This document shows, one piece after another, positions 46,767 to 56,332 of a stretch of 64,000 nt of DNA. Position 1 is the stretch's first letter. Each line of letters begins with the position of its first letter. The translations under genes and the position numbers were made by a program. Source of the DNA: Stenotrophomonas africana (GTDB taxonomy: Bacteria > Pseudomonadota > Gammaproteobacteria > Xanthomonadales > Xanthomonadaceae); contig NZ_JABEME010000010.1 in NCBI RefSeq assembly GCF_013004645.1, positions 1 through 64,000 on the forward strand, given 5' to 3'. The notes beneath the pieces are model-generated. The model was given only the letters and a program-made list of their open reading frames with translations, ran no database searches and was not told the DNA's origin.

Positions 46767-46855
46767 GGATGTCGACCTTGGTCGGCATGCGCCGGTGCCT
46801 TGGTAGAGGCCGACCCTGGTCGGCGCTTCTGTGCCAACCAGGGTTGGCACCCACC
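46767..46855. repeat. cluster of three SMAG-type hairpins
   Basis: Three hairpins follow the barstar gene: GATGTCGACCTTGGTCGGCA, GTAGAGGCCGACCCTGGTCG and GTGCCAACCAGGGTTGGCAC (ending CCACC). The third is inverted relative to the second. Confidence 0.75.
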
Positions 46856-46895
46856 AAAGCGCGGGGCGGCCGGCGTGTGGGGTCCGGCCCCTTGC

Positions 46896-48662
46896 CTAGC
46901 GGCTCCCGTTATCTTCCTGCAGTTCCTTCTTGAACGGGATATCCGGTGGCGGTCGCGCCACCGCCGGCTGGTCCTGCATGTTCGGATTGGTGAGGCCACA
47001 GCCACCACCAGCCTGCAGGATCGAGATCACACAGGATATCTTCGTGCCGGTGCCCGGCAACGGAATCTCCATCGACTTGATGCCCTTGCGCACCCACTCG
47101 GCCAGCAGCGATTCCTGCGGGACCCAGTACTTGTCGAACGAAGTGGGCGTGTAGTCGTACGGCGGTCGCTTCAACCACGTGCCCGATTGCGCGATGCGTT
47201 CCTTGCTCCAGCCATCGTTGGCACCACCGGGTGCACCGCGCTCGGCACGACCCTCGCCTTCCTGGCCCGGCACGCGGACGCTGCCATCGGCATTGAACAG
47301 GCCACTGCCCTTGCCGGTGGTGCTGGCCTGGCGGGCGCCGTTGTCGGCGCCGTCATGGTTGCGGCTCGATGCACCCCAGTCATCGCCCTTGGCGGGCGTG
47401 GCCCAGTTGCCCGGATCGGGGGCTGGACGCGCTCCAGCCTGGGCCGGGGTCGTGGTGGATGCAGCAGGCCGCGCAGTGCTGCTGCTCGCCTGCGTCGCGC
47501 TGCCACTGGATGCCGGCGCAGGTGTTGCCGCAGGTGCACTCCCATTCGAAGACGAAGGGGCTGCCGCCGGTGCCGAGGCTACTTCGCGCTCGCGCACCTG
47601 TACGTCACGACCCGCTGGCGCATGCACTGCCGGCTCACGACCGGCGACGGTTGCCATCCGCACCTGAGGATCGACCACTGCCTGCACTTCACGCTCGCGC
47701 ACCTGCACGTCGCGCTGCGGCACGCGCACCTGCACATCGGCCGTGCGCAGCGGCTGCGACACCGCCGGTGCATCGACCGTACTGACTTCGCGCTCCTGCA
47801 CCGGGATGTCACGCAGCTGCGGCGTCCGCACCGCGATCTCCGGCGCACGCGGTGCGGTTGGGGTTGGCGGCGCCTGCACCGGCTGCACGCTGCGCTCGCG
47901 CACCGTGGGTGTGGTGTCACGCGGCACGATGCTGACCTCGGTGCGCGGCACGCTGACCGGCGGCACCACGAAATCGGTGCTGGCCTGCGCCACTTCGGTG
48001 GCCTGCACCGGCGACGGTGGCGGGGCCGCAAGCGGGGCCGGCTCGGCGTCGGCCGGCGGCGACGGCACACTGGCTGTCGGTGCTGGAGCCGGTGCGGGCG
48101 CAGGCGCCGACGCGGCTGCAGGACGCGGCTCAGGTGCCGTCGCTGCCCCCGCTTCCTGGCCGGCGGCAACCTGCCCGGCCGGTGCAGCGGCAGCCGCTTC
48201 GGCGCCGGGCTGATCACCCCCGCCTTCCTGGCTGGCGCGACCGACGAATTCCACCTGCACACGCTCGCCTTCGGCGCCCTCTGCTTCCGGTGCCGTGGTG
48301 CGGATCACCGCAACCCACAGCAGCAGCACGAAGAACAGCAGGTGCAGCAGCGCGCTGGCCAACGCCGAGGTCCAGCGCATCCAGCGCTGATCGCGCGGCG
48401 CTGCGTCCCAGTCCTGCCAGAACAACCGGCGCAGCGACTGCCACGATGACAGCCGGGGCGACTGGCCCGGCGGTCCCGGCAGCGGGCGCGGCAGCAATAC
48501 CGCAATCACTTCGCGGGCGTGGAACGGCCGCGGCAGCGGGCCCAGCGAACGCAGCCACAGCGCCCAGCCATAGGGCAGGCGCGTGGACTTCTCGAGGACG
48601 GCGCGTGGCTGCTGGCGGGCCAGCAGCAGGTCGATAAGTTGCTCGGCCCGGGTCAGAGGCAC
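46896..48662 (-). CDS. repetitive transmembrane protein
   Basis: The 588-residue protein has an N-terminal cytoplasmic part and one membrane helix (SALLHLLFFVLLLWVAVI, about 103-120). A long Pro/Ala-rich low-complexity region follows, containing repeats of VREREV and VPQRDVQ type, and then a C-terminal domain (about 500-588) with WVPQESLLAEWVRKGIK and two cysteines. It resembles proteins annotated in xanthomonads as transmembrane repetitive protein and has a TonB-like architecture. It follows nfuA by 10 bp on the same strand. Confidence 0.75.
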   Translation of the reverse strand: MPLTRAEQLIDLLLARQQPRAVLEKSTRLPYGWALWLRSLGPLPRPFHAREVIAVLLPRPLPGPPGQSPRLSSWQSLRRLFWQDWDAAPRDQRWMRWTSALASALLHLLFFVLLLWVAVIRTTAPEAEGAEGERVQVEFVGRASQEGGGDQPGAEAAAAAPAGQVAAGQEAGAATAPEPRPAAASAPAPAPAPAPTASVPSPPADAEPAPLAAPPPSPVQATEVAQASTDFVVPPVSVPRTEVSIVPRDTTPTVRERSVQPVQAPPTPTAPRAPEIAVRTPQLRDIPVQEREVSTVDAPAVSQPLRTADVQVRVPQRDVQVREREVQAVVDPQVRMATVAGREPAVHAPAGRDVQVREREVASAPAAAPSSSNGSAPAATPAPASSGSATQASSSTARPAASTTTPAQAGARPAPDPGNWATPAKGDDWGASSRNHDGADNGARQASTTGKGSGLFNADGSVRVPGQEGEGRAERGAPGGANDGWSKERIAQSGTWLKRPPYDYTPTSFDKYWVPQESLLAEWVRKGIKSMEIPLPGTGTKISCVISILQAGGGCGLTNPNMQDQPAVARPPPDIPFKKELQEDNGSR

Positions 48663-48672
48663 GCGTCAGCGA

Positions 48673-49272
48673 TCAGGCGGCGTTGCCGCGAGGGATGTAC
48701 GGCGCGTGGCCACTGTCGTGGTCGGTCGCGTCGCGCACGGCAGTCACACCCGGCACGCGGCCCATCAGGGTCTTCTCGATACCCTGCTTGAGCGTCACAT
48801 CGGCCATGCCACAGCCCTGGCAGCCACCACCGAAGCGCAGCAGCACCACGCCTTCGGCCGACACTTCCTGCACGGCCACCTTGCCGCCATGCGAGGCCAG
48901 CTGCGGATTGACTTCGTTCTCGACCACCCAGTGCACGCGCTCGACCAGCGACGCGGCATCGCCGGGGGCCTCGCCCTTGATGCGCGGCGCCTTGATGGTC
49001 AGCTGCTGGGTACCGGCACTGCCGGCGACGATGTCGATCTCGGCGCCGTCGAGCCAGCCGACGCTGCTCGCATCGACGTAGAGGGTGAAGCCATCGCAGT
49101 CCACCGCCCACTCATCACCGAGCAGGTCGCTGGGTTCGGCGAACTCAAGCCGGGCATCGGCGCGCGGGGTGCCGGGGTCGACTGCACTCAAGCGCACGCC
49201 CATGCCGGGCACGCCCTCGCGTTCGATCAGCTTGCGGAAATGGGTCTGGGCAGTGTCGGAGATCTGGATCAT
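48673..49272 (-). CDS. nfuA: Fe-S cluster carrier
   Basis: The 199-residue protein combines an N-terminal A-type-like domain with a C-terminal Nfu domain whose CxxC is in [17 protein letters not shown]. NfuA delivers [4Fe-4S] clusters to apoproteins under stress. It is the first gene of the nfuA-repetitive protein operon. Confidence 0.93.
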   Translation of the reverse strand: MIQISDTAQTHFRKLIEREGVPGMGVRLSAVDPGTPRADARLEFAEPSDLLGDEWAVDCDGFTLYVDASSVGWLDGAEIDIVAGSAGTQQLTIKAPRIKGEAPGDAASLVERVHWVVENEVNPQLASHGGKVAVQEVSAEGVVLLRFGGGCQGCGMADVTLKQGIEKTLMGRVPGVTAVRDATDHDSGHAPYIPRGNAA

Positions 49273-49362
49273 CAGGCTATTCTAGCCAAGTAAGCGTCAG
49301 CCGCTCATTCGGTTTATACACCGTCCGGCGCATTGTTCAGTCAACACGAGGTGGAGATTCCC

Positions 49363-49713
49363 ATGGCCGACCTGATTCCACTGGCCCAGGCCCGTTGCGT
49401 GCCGCGCAAAGGCAGCGACCACAAGCTTGGCGAAGCCCGCCTGGCTGAACTGCTGCCGCAGATTCCCGGCTGGGAGCTGAGCGAGGGTGGCCAGGCGCTG
49501 TCGCGCACCTTCCGCTTCAAGGACTACTACGCCACCATGGCCTTCGTGAACGCGCTGGCCTGGATCGCCCACCGCGAGGACCACCATCCGGACCTGGGCG
49601 TGCACTACGACCGCGCGGTCGTGCGCTTCTCCACCCACGACGTGGGCGGCCTGAGCGAGAACGACTTCATCTGCGCGGCAAAGACTTCGGCCCTGACGGA
49701 GCAACTGCCATGA
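49363..49713 (+). CDS. phhB: pterin-4a-carbinolamine dehydratase
   Basis: The 116-residue protein has the family signature [16 protein letters not shown] and [13 protein letters not shown]. It recycles 4a-hydroxytetrahydrobiopterin for phenylalanine hydroxylase, although no phhA is adjacent. The ATG at 49363 has GGTGGAG upstream. Its stop overlaps the next start (ATGA). Confidence 0.92.
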   Translation: MADLIPLAQARCVPRKGSDHKLGEARLAELLPQIPGWELSEGGQALSRTFRFKDYYATMAFVNALAWIAHREDHHPDLGVHYDRAVVRFSTHDVGGLSENDFICAAKTSALTEQLP

Positions 49714-50126
49714 ACGTACGCTTGTTGAGCCTGTCCCTGATGGCTGCGACCGGCCTGGCCGGCTGTGGCGCGTCCGAACCGCCCGCACCACCACCGCCGC
49801 CGCCGACAGAAGTGGCCGCAGTGAAGACGCCGCCGCCGCAGTACCCGCTGGAGCTGGCCTGCATGGGCGTGGGTGGCACCAGCACCTTCAAGGTGACCAT
49901 CGGCACCGACGGCAAGCCGAGCGAGGTCGCGCTGTTGACCGGGGCCGGCAACCCGCAACTGGATGAACTGGCCAAGACCGCCGTGCAGGGCTGGCAGTTC
50001 AACGCTGCCACCCGCAACGGCCAACCGGTGCCGGCCACCATCCAGGTGCCGGTCAGCTTCAACCCGCCGCAGCCGAAGCCAGACCAGTGCTTCGCCATCG
50101 AAGAACGGCTGCGCCGCGGCGGCTGA
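49710..50126 (+). CDS. lipoprotein with TonB C-terminal-like domain
   Basis: The 138-residue protein has a lipobox (GLAGC), a Pro-rich linker ([12 protein letters not shown]) and a TonB_C-like domain ([28 protein letters not shown]). It overlaps phhB by 4 bp. The role is unknown; it lacks the membrane anchor and box-binding context of a true TonB. Confidence 0.75.
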   Translation: MNVRLLSLSLMAATGLAGCGASEPPAPPPPPPTEVAAVKTPPPQYPLELACMGVGGTSTFKVTIGTDGKPSEVALLTGAGNPQLDELAKTAVQGWQFNAATRNGQPVPATIQVPVSFNPPQPKPDQCFAIEERLRRGG

Positions 50127-50170
50127 TCGCCCGTACCCCGACGAGGCCAGCCGACGCCCGCCTCGCCCTC

Positions 50171-50196
50171 GCCGCCCCGGCCTTGCCCGGGGCGGC
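50171..50196. terminator. hairpin between the TonB-like lipoprotein and zupT
   Basis: GCCGCCCCGG pairs perfectly with CCGGGGCGGC around CCTTGC. There is no long U-run, so efficiency is uncertain. Confidence 0.55.
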
Positions 50197-50224
50197 TGTC
50201 TGTTGACCAGGACCGCGTCGGTAC

Positions 50225-51034
50225 ATGCTGCAGATTCCCCCCGAAAACATCTGGATCGCGCTGGCGGTCACCCTCGCGGCCGGCCTCGCCACCGCCATCG
50301 GCAGCCTGCTGGTGCTGTTCTCGCGCCGCCCCAATCCGCGCCTGCTGGCGTTCGGCCTGGCTTTCGCCGGCGGCGCGATGGTCTATGTGTCGCTGTCAGA
50401 GATCCTCAACAAGTCCATTGCCTCCTTCGCACTGGCCTATGGAGAGCGCACCGGCTTCACCTACGGCACCCTGGCTTTCCTGCTGGGCGTGATCGTGATC
50501 GTGCTGATCGACCACTTCATTCCCAATCCGCATGACAGCCTCGACAAGCAGGACCCGGCGTTCCGCGAGAACAGCCGCGAGTACCTGAAACGGGTTGCCC
50601 TGCTGACCTCGGTCGCGATCACCGCGCACAACTTCCCGGAAGGGTTGGCAACCTTCTTTGCCACACTGGAAAGCCCATCGGTGGGCATGCCACTGGCTTT
50701 CGCCATCGCCATCCACAACATTCCCGAGGGCATCGCGATCGCGGTGCCGGTGTACTTCGCCACCCAGAACAAGTTCTATGCGTTCAGCGCCAGCCTGCTG
50801 TCGGGCCTGGCCGAACCGGTGGGCGCGGCGCTTGGCTACTGGCTGCTGTCCGGATCACTGTCGCACGCCACCTTCGGCTGGGTGTTCGGGCTGATCGCCG
50901 GCGTGATGGTGTTCCTGGCGCTGGATGAGCTGCTGCCGGCGGCCAAGCGCTATGCCAAGGGCCACGAGACGGTTTACGGGCTGGTGGCCGGCATGGGCAC
51001 GCTGGCGATCAGCCTGGTGCTGTTCAAGTGGTGA
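50225..51034 (+). CDS. zupT: ZIP-family zinc transporter
   Basis: The 269-residue protein has eight predicted helices with the metal-site motifs HNFPEG and HNIPEG in helices 4 and 5. ZupT imports Zn(II) and some other divalent metals without ATP. Length and motifs match E. coli ZupT. It is followed by the unusual palindromic intergenic region. Confidence 0.94.
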   Translation: MLQIPPENIWIALAVTLAAGLATAIGSLLVLFSRRPNPRLLAFGLAFAGGAMVYVSLSEILNKSIASFALAYGERTGFTYGTLAFLLGVIVIVLIDHFIPNPHDSLDKQDPAFRENSREYLKRVALLTSVAITAHNFPEGLATFFATLESPSVGMPLAFAIAIHNIPEGIAIAVPVYFATQNKFYAFSASLLSGLAEPVGAALGYWLLSGSLSHATFGWVFGLIAGVMVFLALDELLPAAKRYAKGHETVYGLVAGMGTLAISLVLFKW

Positions 51035-51095
51035 GGGGTTTGCGGCCAACGGACTGAGCCCCTCGCGGCTGGCGCATTCCACAGTATCGAGCGGT

Positions 51096-51197
51096 CACGG
51101 GCGGGGTCGGTTCGCGGGGGACGCCGTTAATCCGTCCTTGGAGGCTTGTCCGCGCCATCCATTGCGCGGACACCCCCGCGAACCGCCCCCGCCCGTG
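51096..51197 (+). repeat. palindromic module with 52-nt core, copy 1
   Basis: 25-nt arms (51096-51120 and 51173-51197) are complementary at 24 of 25 positions and enclose a 52-nt core starting ACGCCGT and ending GCGGACA. The core contains its own 9-bp hairpin (TGTCCGCGC/GCGCGGACA) with loop CATCCATT. It is not a SMAG element. Confidence 0.85.
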
Positions 51198-51266
51198 CCC
51201 CTCATTTTTCCGTGCGTGCCAGCCGCGCAATGAAAGAATGAAAAGCGAAGCCCGCGCTGCGCGCGT

Positions 51267-51290
51267 GAGTCGAGCGTGGCTCGACTCTAC
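51267..51290 (-). repeat. SMAG element between the two modules
   Basis: GAGTCGAGCGTGGCTCGACT followed by CTAC, i.e. GTAGAGTCGAGCC on the minus strand. Confidence 0.75.
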
Positions 51291-51331
51291 CCGGGCCGCC
51301 GCGCGGCCCGGGTCTGCTTTTCTTTTGATGT
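51289..51331. terminator. strong palindrome with flanking T-rich tract
   Basis: CCCGGGCCGC and GCGGCCCGGG flank CGC (51290-51312) and are followed by CTGCTTTTCTTTTG. On the other side, A-rich sequence (51230-51246) mirrors the T-tract. It probably terminates zupT transcription, and rluC transcription in the other direction. Confidence 0.6.
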
Positions 51332-51366
51332 TCCGTGGCTGACGCGCACGCGATCTGTCGAGGGGC

Positions 51367-51462
51367 GGTCGGGATGGGTTGGCGGGGGTGTCCGCGGCAT
51401 GGATGCCGCGGCCAAGCCCCCAAGGATGGGTTCACGGCGTCCCCCGCCAACCCATCCGGACC
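51367..51462 (-). repeat. palindromic module with 52-nt core, copy 2 (inverse)
   Basis: 22-nt arms (51367-51388 and 51441-51462) are complementary at 21 of 22 positions and unlike the arms of copy 1. The 52-nt core (51389-51440), read on the minus strand, matches copy 1 at 44 of 52 positions. The remaining part of the 51035-51536 gap holds no gene. Confidence 0.85.
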
Positions 51463-51536
51463 GACCAAAACCGGAACCCCATGTTGGACGCCAGCCGGAG
51501 GGGGCTGCGCCGGTTGGCCGGTCAGCCCCGAAGGGG

Positions 51537-52511
51537 TTACTTCAGGCGGTCCAGCGCCTCGGCCAGCTCATCCGCCAGCGGCGCGTTCAGCACGTACGGG
51601 CTCTTGCCGTCGTCCAGTGCGAATTCCAGCGAGGCCGCATGCAGGAACAGGCGCTTCAGTCCGATCTGCTCACGAAGCCGCTTGTTGACCGCCGGATCGC
51701 CGTATTTGTCGTCACCGGCCACCGGATGACCCAGGTGCTGGGCATGCACGCGGATCTGGTGGGTGCGACCGGTTTCGATACGCACCTCGCAGTACGAATG
51801 GCCGCCGCGACGCTCCAGCACGCGGAAGTGGCTGATCGATTCCTTGCCGATCGCGTTCACCTGCACATGGCGCTCGCCACCCTGGCGCAGGCCCACGTGC
51901 AGCGGCGCATCGACGGTCATCACGCCGTCGGGCATGCGCCCGGCCAGCAGGGTCAGGTAGCGCTTGCGGATACCGGCGCCATGGTCTTCACGCAGCAGCG
52001 CCTGCAGCTCGCTCAGGGCCGAACGCTTCTTGGCCACGATCAGCAGGCCCGACGTGTCGCGATCCAACCGGTGGACCAGCTCGAGGGTCTGGCCCGGGCG
52101 CAGCGCGCGCAGGGTCTCGATGGCGCCGAAGCTGATGCCGCTGCCGCCGTGGCTGGCTACGCCAGTGGGCTTGTTCAGGGCTAGCAGGCGGGCATCCTCG
52201 AAGACGATGGCCTGCTCCAGGCGGCGCATGAACGCCTCCGGCGGACCGGCCTTGTCTCCTTCTTCACTGAGACGAACCGGCGGCACGCGCACCTCGTCGC
52301 CCGCCTCCAGCTTGCGCTCGGCCTTGGCACGGCCACCATTCACCCGCACCTGGCCGCTGCGCACCAGCTTGTAGACCAGGCTGCGCGGGGCGCCCTTCAG
52401 CTGGCCGAGCAGGAAGTTGTCCAGACGCTGGCCGGCGCGGTCGGCGGGAACGGTGATCATGCGCACGGAAGGCTTGTCGCCAGCGGGCTTGGTGGGGTCT
52501 TGGGCAGTCAT
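51537..52511 (-). CDS. rluC: 23S rRNA pseudouridine synthase (RluC type)
   Basis: The 324-residue protein has an N-terminal S4 RNA-binding domain (RLDNFLLGQLKG, RVNGGRAKAERKL) and the RluA-family catalytic motif HRLDRDTSGLLI with the active Asp. RluC modifies 23S positions 955, 2504 and 2580. It diverges from rne, as in E. coli. Confidence 0.93.
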   Translation of the reverse strand: MTAQDPTKPAGDKPSVRMITVPADRAGQRLDNFLLGQLKGAPRSLVYKLVRSGQVRVNGGRAKAERKLEAGDEVRVPPVRLSEEGDKAGPPEAFMRRLEQAIVFEDARLLALNKPTGVASHGGSGISFGAIETLRALRPGQTLELVHRLDRDTSGLLIVAKKRSALSELQALLREDHGAGIRKRYLTLLAGRMPDGVMTVDAPLHVGLRQGGERHVQVNAIGKESISHFRVLERRGGHSYCEVRIETGRTHQIRVHAQHLGHPVAGDDKYGDPAVNKRLREQIGLKRLFLHAASLEFALDDGKSPYVLNAPLADELAEALDRLK

Positions 52512-52918
52512 CAGGCTGTTTATTCTGTTACACTCGGGGGGCGAGATAAGGGATTGATTTCGTTGGAAGTTACTCAGGGCCAGAAGCCCAGCTTCCGACG
52601 AATCCGGCACAGTGCGCGACCACCGCCCGCGGGGCGGCCATGTTAGCGGCTCACCGGCCTTCCCGGCCATCGCCGGATGCCTGACACGCAACCGTGCTGA
52701 ACATGTCCCGCGTGGCGCTCCAGCCTGGCTGACAGCTGCCTGCGGCCTGTAACACCCCAAAACCCATAAGAGTGAAGCGCTCCCGCGGCCTGCCGTGGTG
52801 TCGTAGCGCTGGAAACCCAAGCCGCCCTCCCCGCGCTTGCGCGAATGGGCGGCGAACCGTGTCCAGAGGCGAAACCCCATGGCGTTCCGCGCGGTAGCCG
52901 CTTGCGAGGAACGCAACA
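52512..52918 (+). promoter_or_regulatory. long leader region of rne
   Basis: The 407-bp gap between rluC and rne holds no supported ORF. It contains several hairpins (for example CCGCCC/GGGCGG at 52623-52637) and ends with GAGGA before the rne ATG. In E. coli the rne leader of about 360 nt is the target of RNase E autoregulation; the same role is inferred here. Confidence 0.5.
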
Positions 52919-55900
52919 ATGAAGCGAATGCTGATCAACGCCACGCAGGCTGAAGAGCTGCGTGTTGCCATCGTGGATGGCCAGTCGTTGTATGACATCG
53001 ACATCGAGCAGCCGTCGAAGGAACAGAAGAAGTCCAACATCTACAAGGGCCGGATCTTCCGCATCGAGCCCTCGCTGGAAGCGGCCTTCGTCGAATACGG
53101 TGGTGGCCGCCATGGCTTCCTGCCGCTGAAGGAAATCTCCCGCGATTACTTCCAGGCCGGTGTCGACCACAACAAGGCCGGCATCCGCGAACTGCTGAAG
53201 GAAGGCCAGGAGATCGTCGTCCAGGTCGACAAGGAAGAGCGTGGCAACAAGGGCGCCGCCCTGACCACGTTCATCTCGCTGGCCGGCCGTTACATGGTGC
53301 TGATGCCGAACTCGCCCAGCGCCGGCGGTGTCTCCCGTCGCATCGAGGGCGAAGACCGGGCCGCCCTGAAGGACGCCCTGGACAAGCTGAACATCCCCGA
53401 CGAAATGGGCGTGATCATCCGTACCGCTGGCGTCGGCCGCGATGCGGAAGAGCTGCAGTGGGACCTGGACTACCTGCTCAACGTCTGGCGTGCCATCGCC
53501 GAAGCCGCGCTGAGCAAGCCGGCCCCGTTCCTGATCTACCAGGAATCGCGCCTGATCGTGCGCGCCCTGCGTGACTACCTGCGCGCCGACATCGGCGAGA
53601 TCCTGGTGGACACCGAGGAGATGTACGAGCACGCCCGCGAGTTCATGCAGCAGGTGATGCCGCAGACCCTGCGCAAGCTCAAGCATTACAAGGACGACAT
53701 CCCGCTGTTCAACCGCTTCCAGATCGAATCGCAGATCGAAGGCGCCTACGAGCGCAACGTGCGCCTGCCGTCGGGCGGCTCGATCGTGGTCGACCAGACC
53801 GAAGCGTTGACCGCCGTTGACGTCAACTCCTCGCGCGCCACCAAGGGCAGCGACATCGAGGACACCGCGTTCCAGACCAACCTGGAAGCGGCCGAGGAAG
53901 TGGCCCGCCAGCTGCGCCTGCGCGACCTGGGTGGCCTGGTGGTCATCGACTTCATCGACATGGCCTCCAACAAGCACCAGCGCGAGGTCGAGAACCGCCT
54001 GGCCAACGCGCTGAAGTACGACCGCGCCCGCGTCCAGGTCGGCCGCATCTCGCGCTTCGGCCTGCTGGAAATGAGCCGCCAGCGCCTGCGCCCGAGCCTG
54101 GGCGAGTCCAGCCAGATCGTCTGCCCGCGTTGCGACGGCCACGGCCGCATGCGCAGCGTCGAGTCGCTGTCGCTGTCGATCATCCGCGTCGCCGAAGAGC
54201 ATGCGATGAAGGAGAACACCGGGCAGGTGCTGGTGCAGGCCCCGGTGGAGATCGCCAATTACCTGTTGAACGAAAAGCGCAGTGCCCTGCGCGAGATCGA
54301 GCAGCGCCACGAGGCGCCGATCGTGATCGTCGCCGACGAGCAGCTGCACACCCCGCACTACACCGTCACCCGCCTGCGCGAGAACGAGCTGGGTGAAGAG
54401 AGCAACAAGCCCAGCTACCAGCGCGGCACTCCGCGCAAGCTGCCGGTGCACGCTCTGACCAAGGGCCAGCTGAACATCCCGCCGCCGGCGGTGACCCAGG
54501 TCAAGCACACCTCCCCCGCCCCGGTGCGCGAGGAAGTGGAGCCGGCCGCAGCTGCCCCGGCCCCGGTCGTGGCAGCGCCGGTGGCGCCGGCCCCGAGCGG
54601 CGGCGTGATCGGTTGGCTCAAGCGCGTGTTCGGTGGCGAACCGGCCCCCGCGCCGGCGCCGGTCGCGCCGGCAGGGCGTCAGTCGCAGGACGGTGGCCGC
54701 AAGGACCGCAACAAGGATCGCAACAAGGACCGCAAGGACCGTCGCGACGACAATCGTGGCAACGGCGGCAACGGCAACGCGCAGCAGCAGAAGGACGGCA
54801 GCAACCGCAAGGACCGTGGTGAGCAGCGCAAGGACGGCCGCAACGGCAATGCCCAGCAGCAGCCGCAGCAGGGCAAGCAGAAGGAGTCGCAGCAGAAGGA
54901 TGGCCAGCAGCAGCCGCAGCAGCAGAACAAGCCGCGCAACGAGCAGCAGGGCCAGAACCATAACCAGAACCAGCAGCAGCCGAAGCTGAAGCAGCCCAAG
55001 CAGCCGCGCCAGCAGCAGGACGGTGACAAGCCAGCCGAGAAGCCGCAGCGCGGTGCCGCCGAAGCACCGGCCGAGGCCGTGACCGCGGCAGCAGCCGTGG
55101 CCGCCACCGCCGTCGCCGCCAATGTGGTGACCGCGCAGGAAGCCACTGCACCGGTCGCCCCGGTTGCGCCGGTGGCCGCCGCTCCGGTGGACACTGCAGC
55201 ACCGGTCGAGACCGGTGCCAACGCTGCCAGCGAGACCGAGGTGGTTGCGATTGCCGGTGAAGAGGCTGCAACCGACACTAATGGCGAGCAGGCAGGCGAA
55301 GGCGCGACGCGACGTCGTCGTGGCCGTCGTGGTGGCCGTCGCCGTCGTCGCGGGGGCGCCGAGAACGCCGCCGGCAGCGACGTCCTGGGCGATGACCAGG
55401 ACGATGGTGACGACGGTGATGACGCCGACGGCGCCGAGCCGAACGTCGACAGCACTGCCGGCACTGCGCCGGTCGCTGCTGCGCAGCCGGCCCGTTCGCA
55501 GCCGGAGTTCGACTTCGATGACGAAGCCGAACCGACCGCTGCCGACGCCGCGAAGCCGGTCCGTGCTGCCGCCGCCGTTGCCGCGGCACCGCTCGCCGTA
55601 GTGAGCAGCGCCGTGGTCGAAGCCGCTGCCCCGGTCGTGGCTGAAGTACAGGCCCCGGTCGAAGCTGCTGCGAAGACTGAAACGGCGTCCTCGCCGGTGC
55701 AGACCAGCATGCTCGATGCCATCGACGCCGCGACCCCGGCCCAGCCGGTAGCCGCTGCCGCGCCGGCAATCGAAGCCATTGCACCGGTGACCGAAGCAAA
55801 GCCGGCCGCGGTTGAAGCAGCCCCGGTTGTTGAAGCAGCTTCGGTTCTTGAAGCTGCTCCGGTGATCGAAGCGAAGCCGGAGATTGTTGAAGCCGCTCCG

Positions 55901-56164
55901 GTGGTCGATGCCGAGCCGGTGGTCGTTGAGGCTGCGCCGGTGGTTGAAGCCAAGCCGGTCGTCGTGGCCGCCGAGCAGCCGGTCGCTCCGGTGGCGGTGG
56001 AAGCCGCGCCAGTGGACGCTTCGGCCCCGGTCGCCGAAGCAGTGGTGACGCCGTCGATTGACCCGGTCGCCGATGGCCACACCGACGCTGCAGCCCAGGC
56101 TGCAGAAGCCAAGGCCGACGAAGAAGACGAAGAAGCCGCCAAGCGCACGCCGCCGGCGAACTGA
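52919..56164 (+). CDS. rne: ribonuclease E
   Basis: The 1081-residue protein has the catalytic half (1-510): S1 domain ([19 protein letters not shown]), the DNase I-like subdomain with Asp residues ([17 protein letters not shown]) and the Zn-link CPRCDG. The C-terminal half is a disordered scaffold. It has a membrane-binding amphipathic segment ([14 protein letters not shown], about 560), a Gln/Asn/Lys-rich stretch, an Arg-rich RNA-binding patch ([14 protein letters not shown], about 800) and a tail of VEAAPV-type repeats. It starts mRNA decay and rRNA/tRNA processing. Confidence 0.96.
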   Translation: MKRMLINATQAEELRVAIVDGQSLYDIDIEQPSKEQKKSNIYKGRIFRIEPSLEAAFVEYGGGRHGFLPLKEISRDYFQAGVDHNKAGIRELLKEGQEIVVQVDKEERGNKGAALTTFISLAGRYMVLMPNSPSAGGVSRRIEGEDRAALKDALDKLNIPDEMGVIIRTAGVGRDAEELQWDLDYLLNVWRAIAEAALSKPAPFLIYQESRLIVRALRDYLRADIGEILVDTEEMYEHAREFMQQVMPQTLRKLKHYKDDIPLFNRFQIESQIEGAYERNVRLPSGGSIVVDQTEALTAVDVNSSRATKGSDIEDTAFQTNLEAAEEVARQLRLRDLGGLVVIDFIDMASNKHQREVENRLANALKYDRARVQVGRISRFGLLEMSRQRLRPSLGESSQIVCPRCDGHGRMRSVESLSLSIIRVAEEHAMKENTGQVLVQAPVEIANYLLNEKRSALREIEQRHEAPIVIVADEQLHTPHYTVTRLRENELGEESNKPSYQRGTPRKLPVHALTKGQLNIPPPAVTQVKHTSPAPVREEVEPAAAAPAPVVAAPVAPAPSGGVIGWLKRVFGGEPAPAPAPVAPAGRQSQDGGRKDRNKDRNKDRKDRRDDNRGNGGNGNAQQQKDGSNRKDRGEQRKDGRNGNAQQQPQQGKQKESQQKDGQQQPQQQNKPRNEQQGQNHNQNQQQPKLKQPKQPRQQQDGDKPAEKPQRGAAEAPAEAVTAAAAVAATAVAANVVTAQEATAPVAPVAPVAAAPVDTAAPVETGANAASETEVVAIAGEEAATDTNGEQAGEGATRRRRGRRGGRRRRRGGAENAAGSDVLGDDQDDGDDGDDADGAEPNVDSTAGTAPVAAAQPARSQPEFDFDDEAEPTAADAAKPVRAAAAVAAAPLAVVSSAVVEAAAPVVAEVQAPVEAAAKTETASSPVQTSMLDAIDAATPAQPVAAAAPAIEAIAPVTEAKPAAVEAAPVVEAASVLEAAPVIEAKPEIVEAAPVVDAEPVVVEAAPVVEAKPVVVAAEQPVAPVAVEAAPVDASAPVAEAVVTPSIDPVADGHTDAAAQAAEAKADEEDEEAAKRTPPAN

Positions 56165-56187
56165 TCGCTCTTTGTCGCGTGAAAACG

Positions 56188-56218
56188 AAACGGCGGGGAT
56201 CAATGATCCCCGCCGTTT
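56188..56218. terminator. bidirectional terminator after rne
   Basis: AAACGGCGGGGATCA pairs with TGATCCCCGCCGTTT, with A- and T-runs at the ends. Confidence 0.9.
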
Positions 56219-56249
56219 TGTTTGTGCATCGGGCGCGTGCAGCGCTCTG

Positions 56250-56325
56250 GTAGCGGCCGACCCTGGACGGCGCCGTTGTTGGAGCGGACGCGGACACGCC
56301 CGTGCCAACCAAGGTTGGCACCTAC
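56250..56325. repeat. inverted pair of SMAG-type elements
   Basis: GTAGCGGCCGACCCTGGACG (56250 on) and GTGCCAACCAAGGTTGGCAC ending CTAC (56302-56325) face each other. Their stems differ in sequence. Confidence 0.75.
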
Positions 56326-56332
56326 CAGGACA

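Noticed and set aside
51361-51540. Small ORFs across the palindromic modules
   Set aside because: They arise from the repeat itself, have no ribosome-binding sites, and both strands are open.
55800-56040. VEAAPV-type repeats as a DNA repeat or CRISPR array
   Set aside because: The repeats are in frame, vary in spacing and encode the RNase E tail; no constant repeat/spacer pattern.
52643-56308. 1221-residue open frame antisense to rne
   Set aside because: It mirrors the rne coding sequence in GC-rich DNA, has low-complexity composition and no domain or ribosome-binding site.
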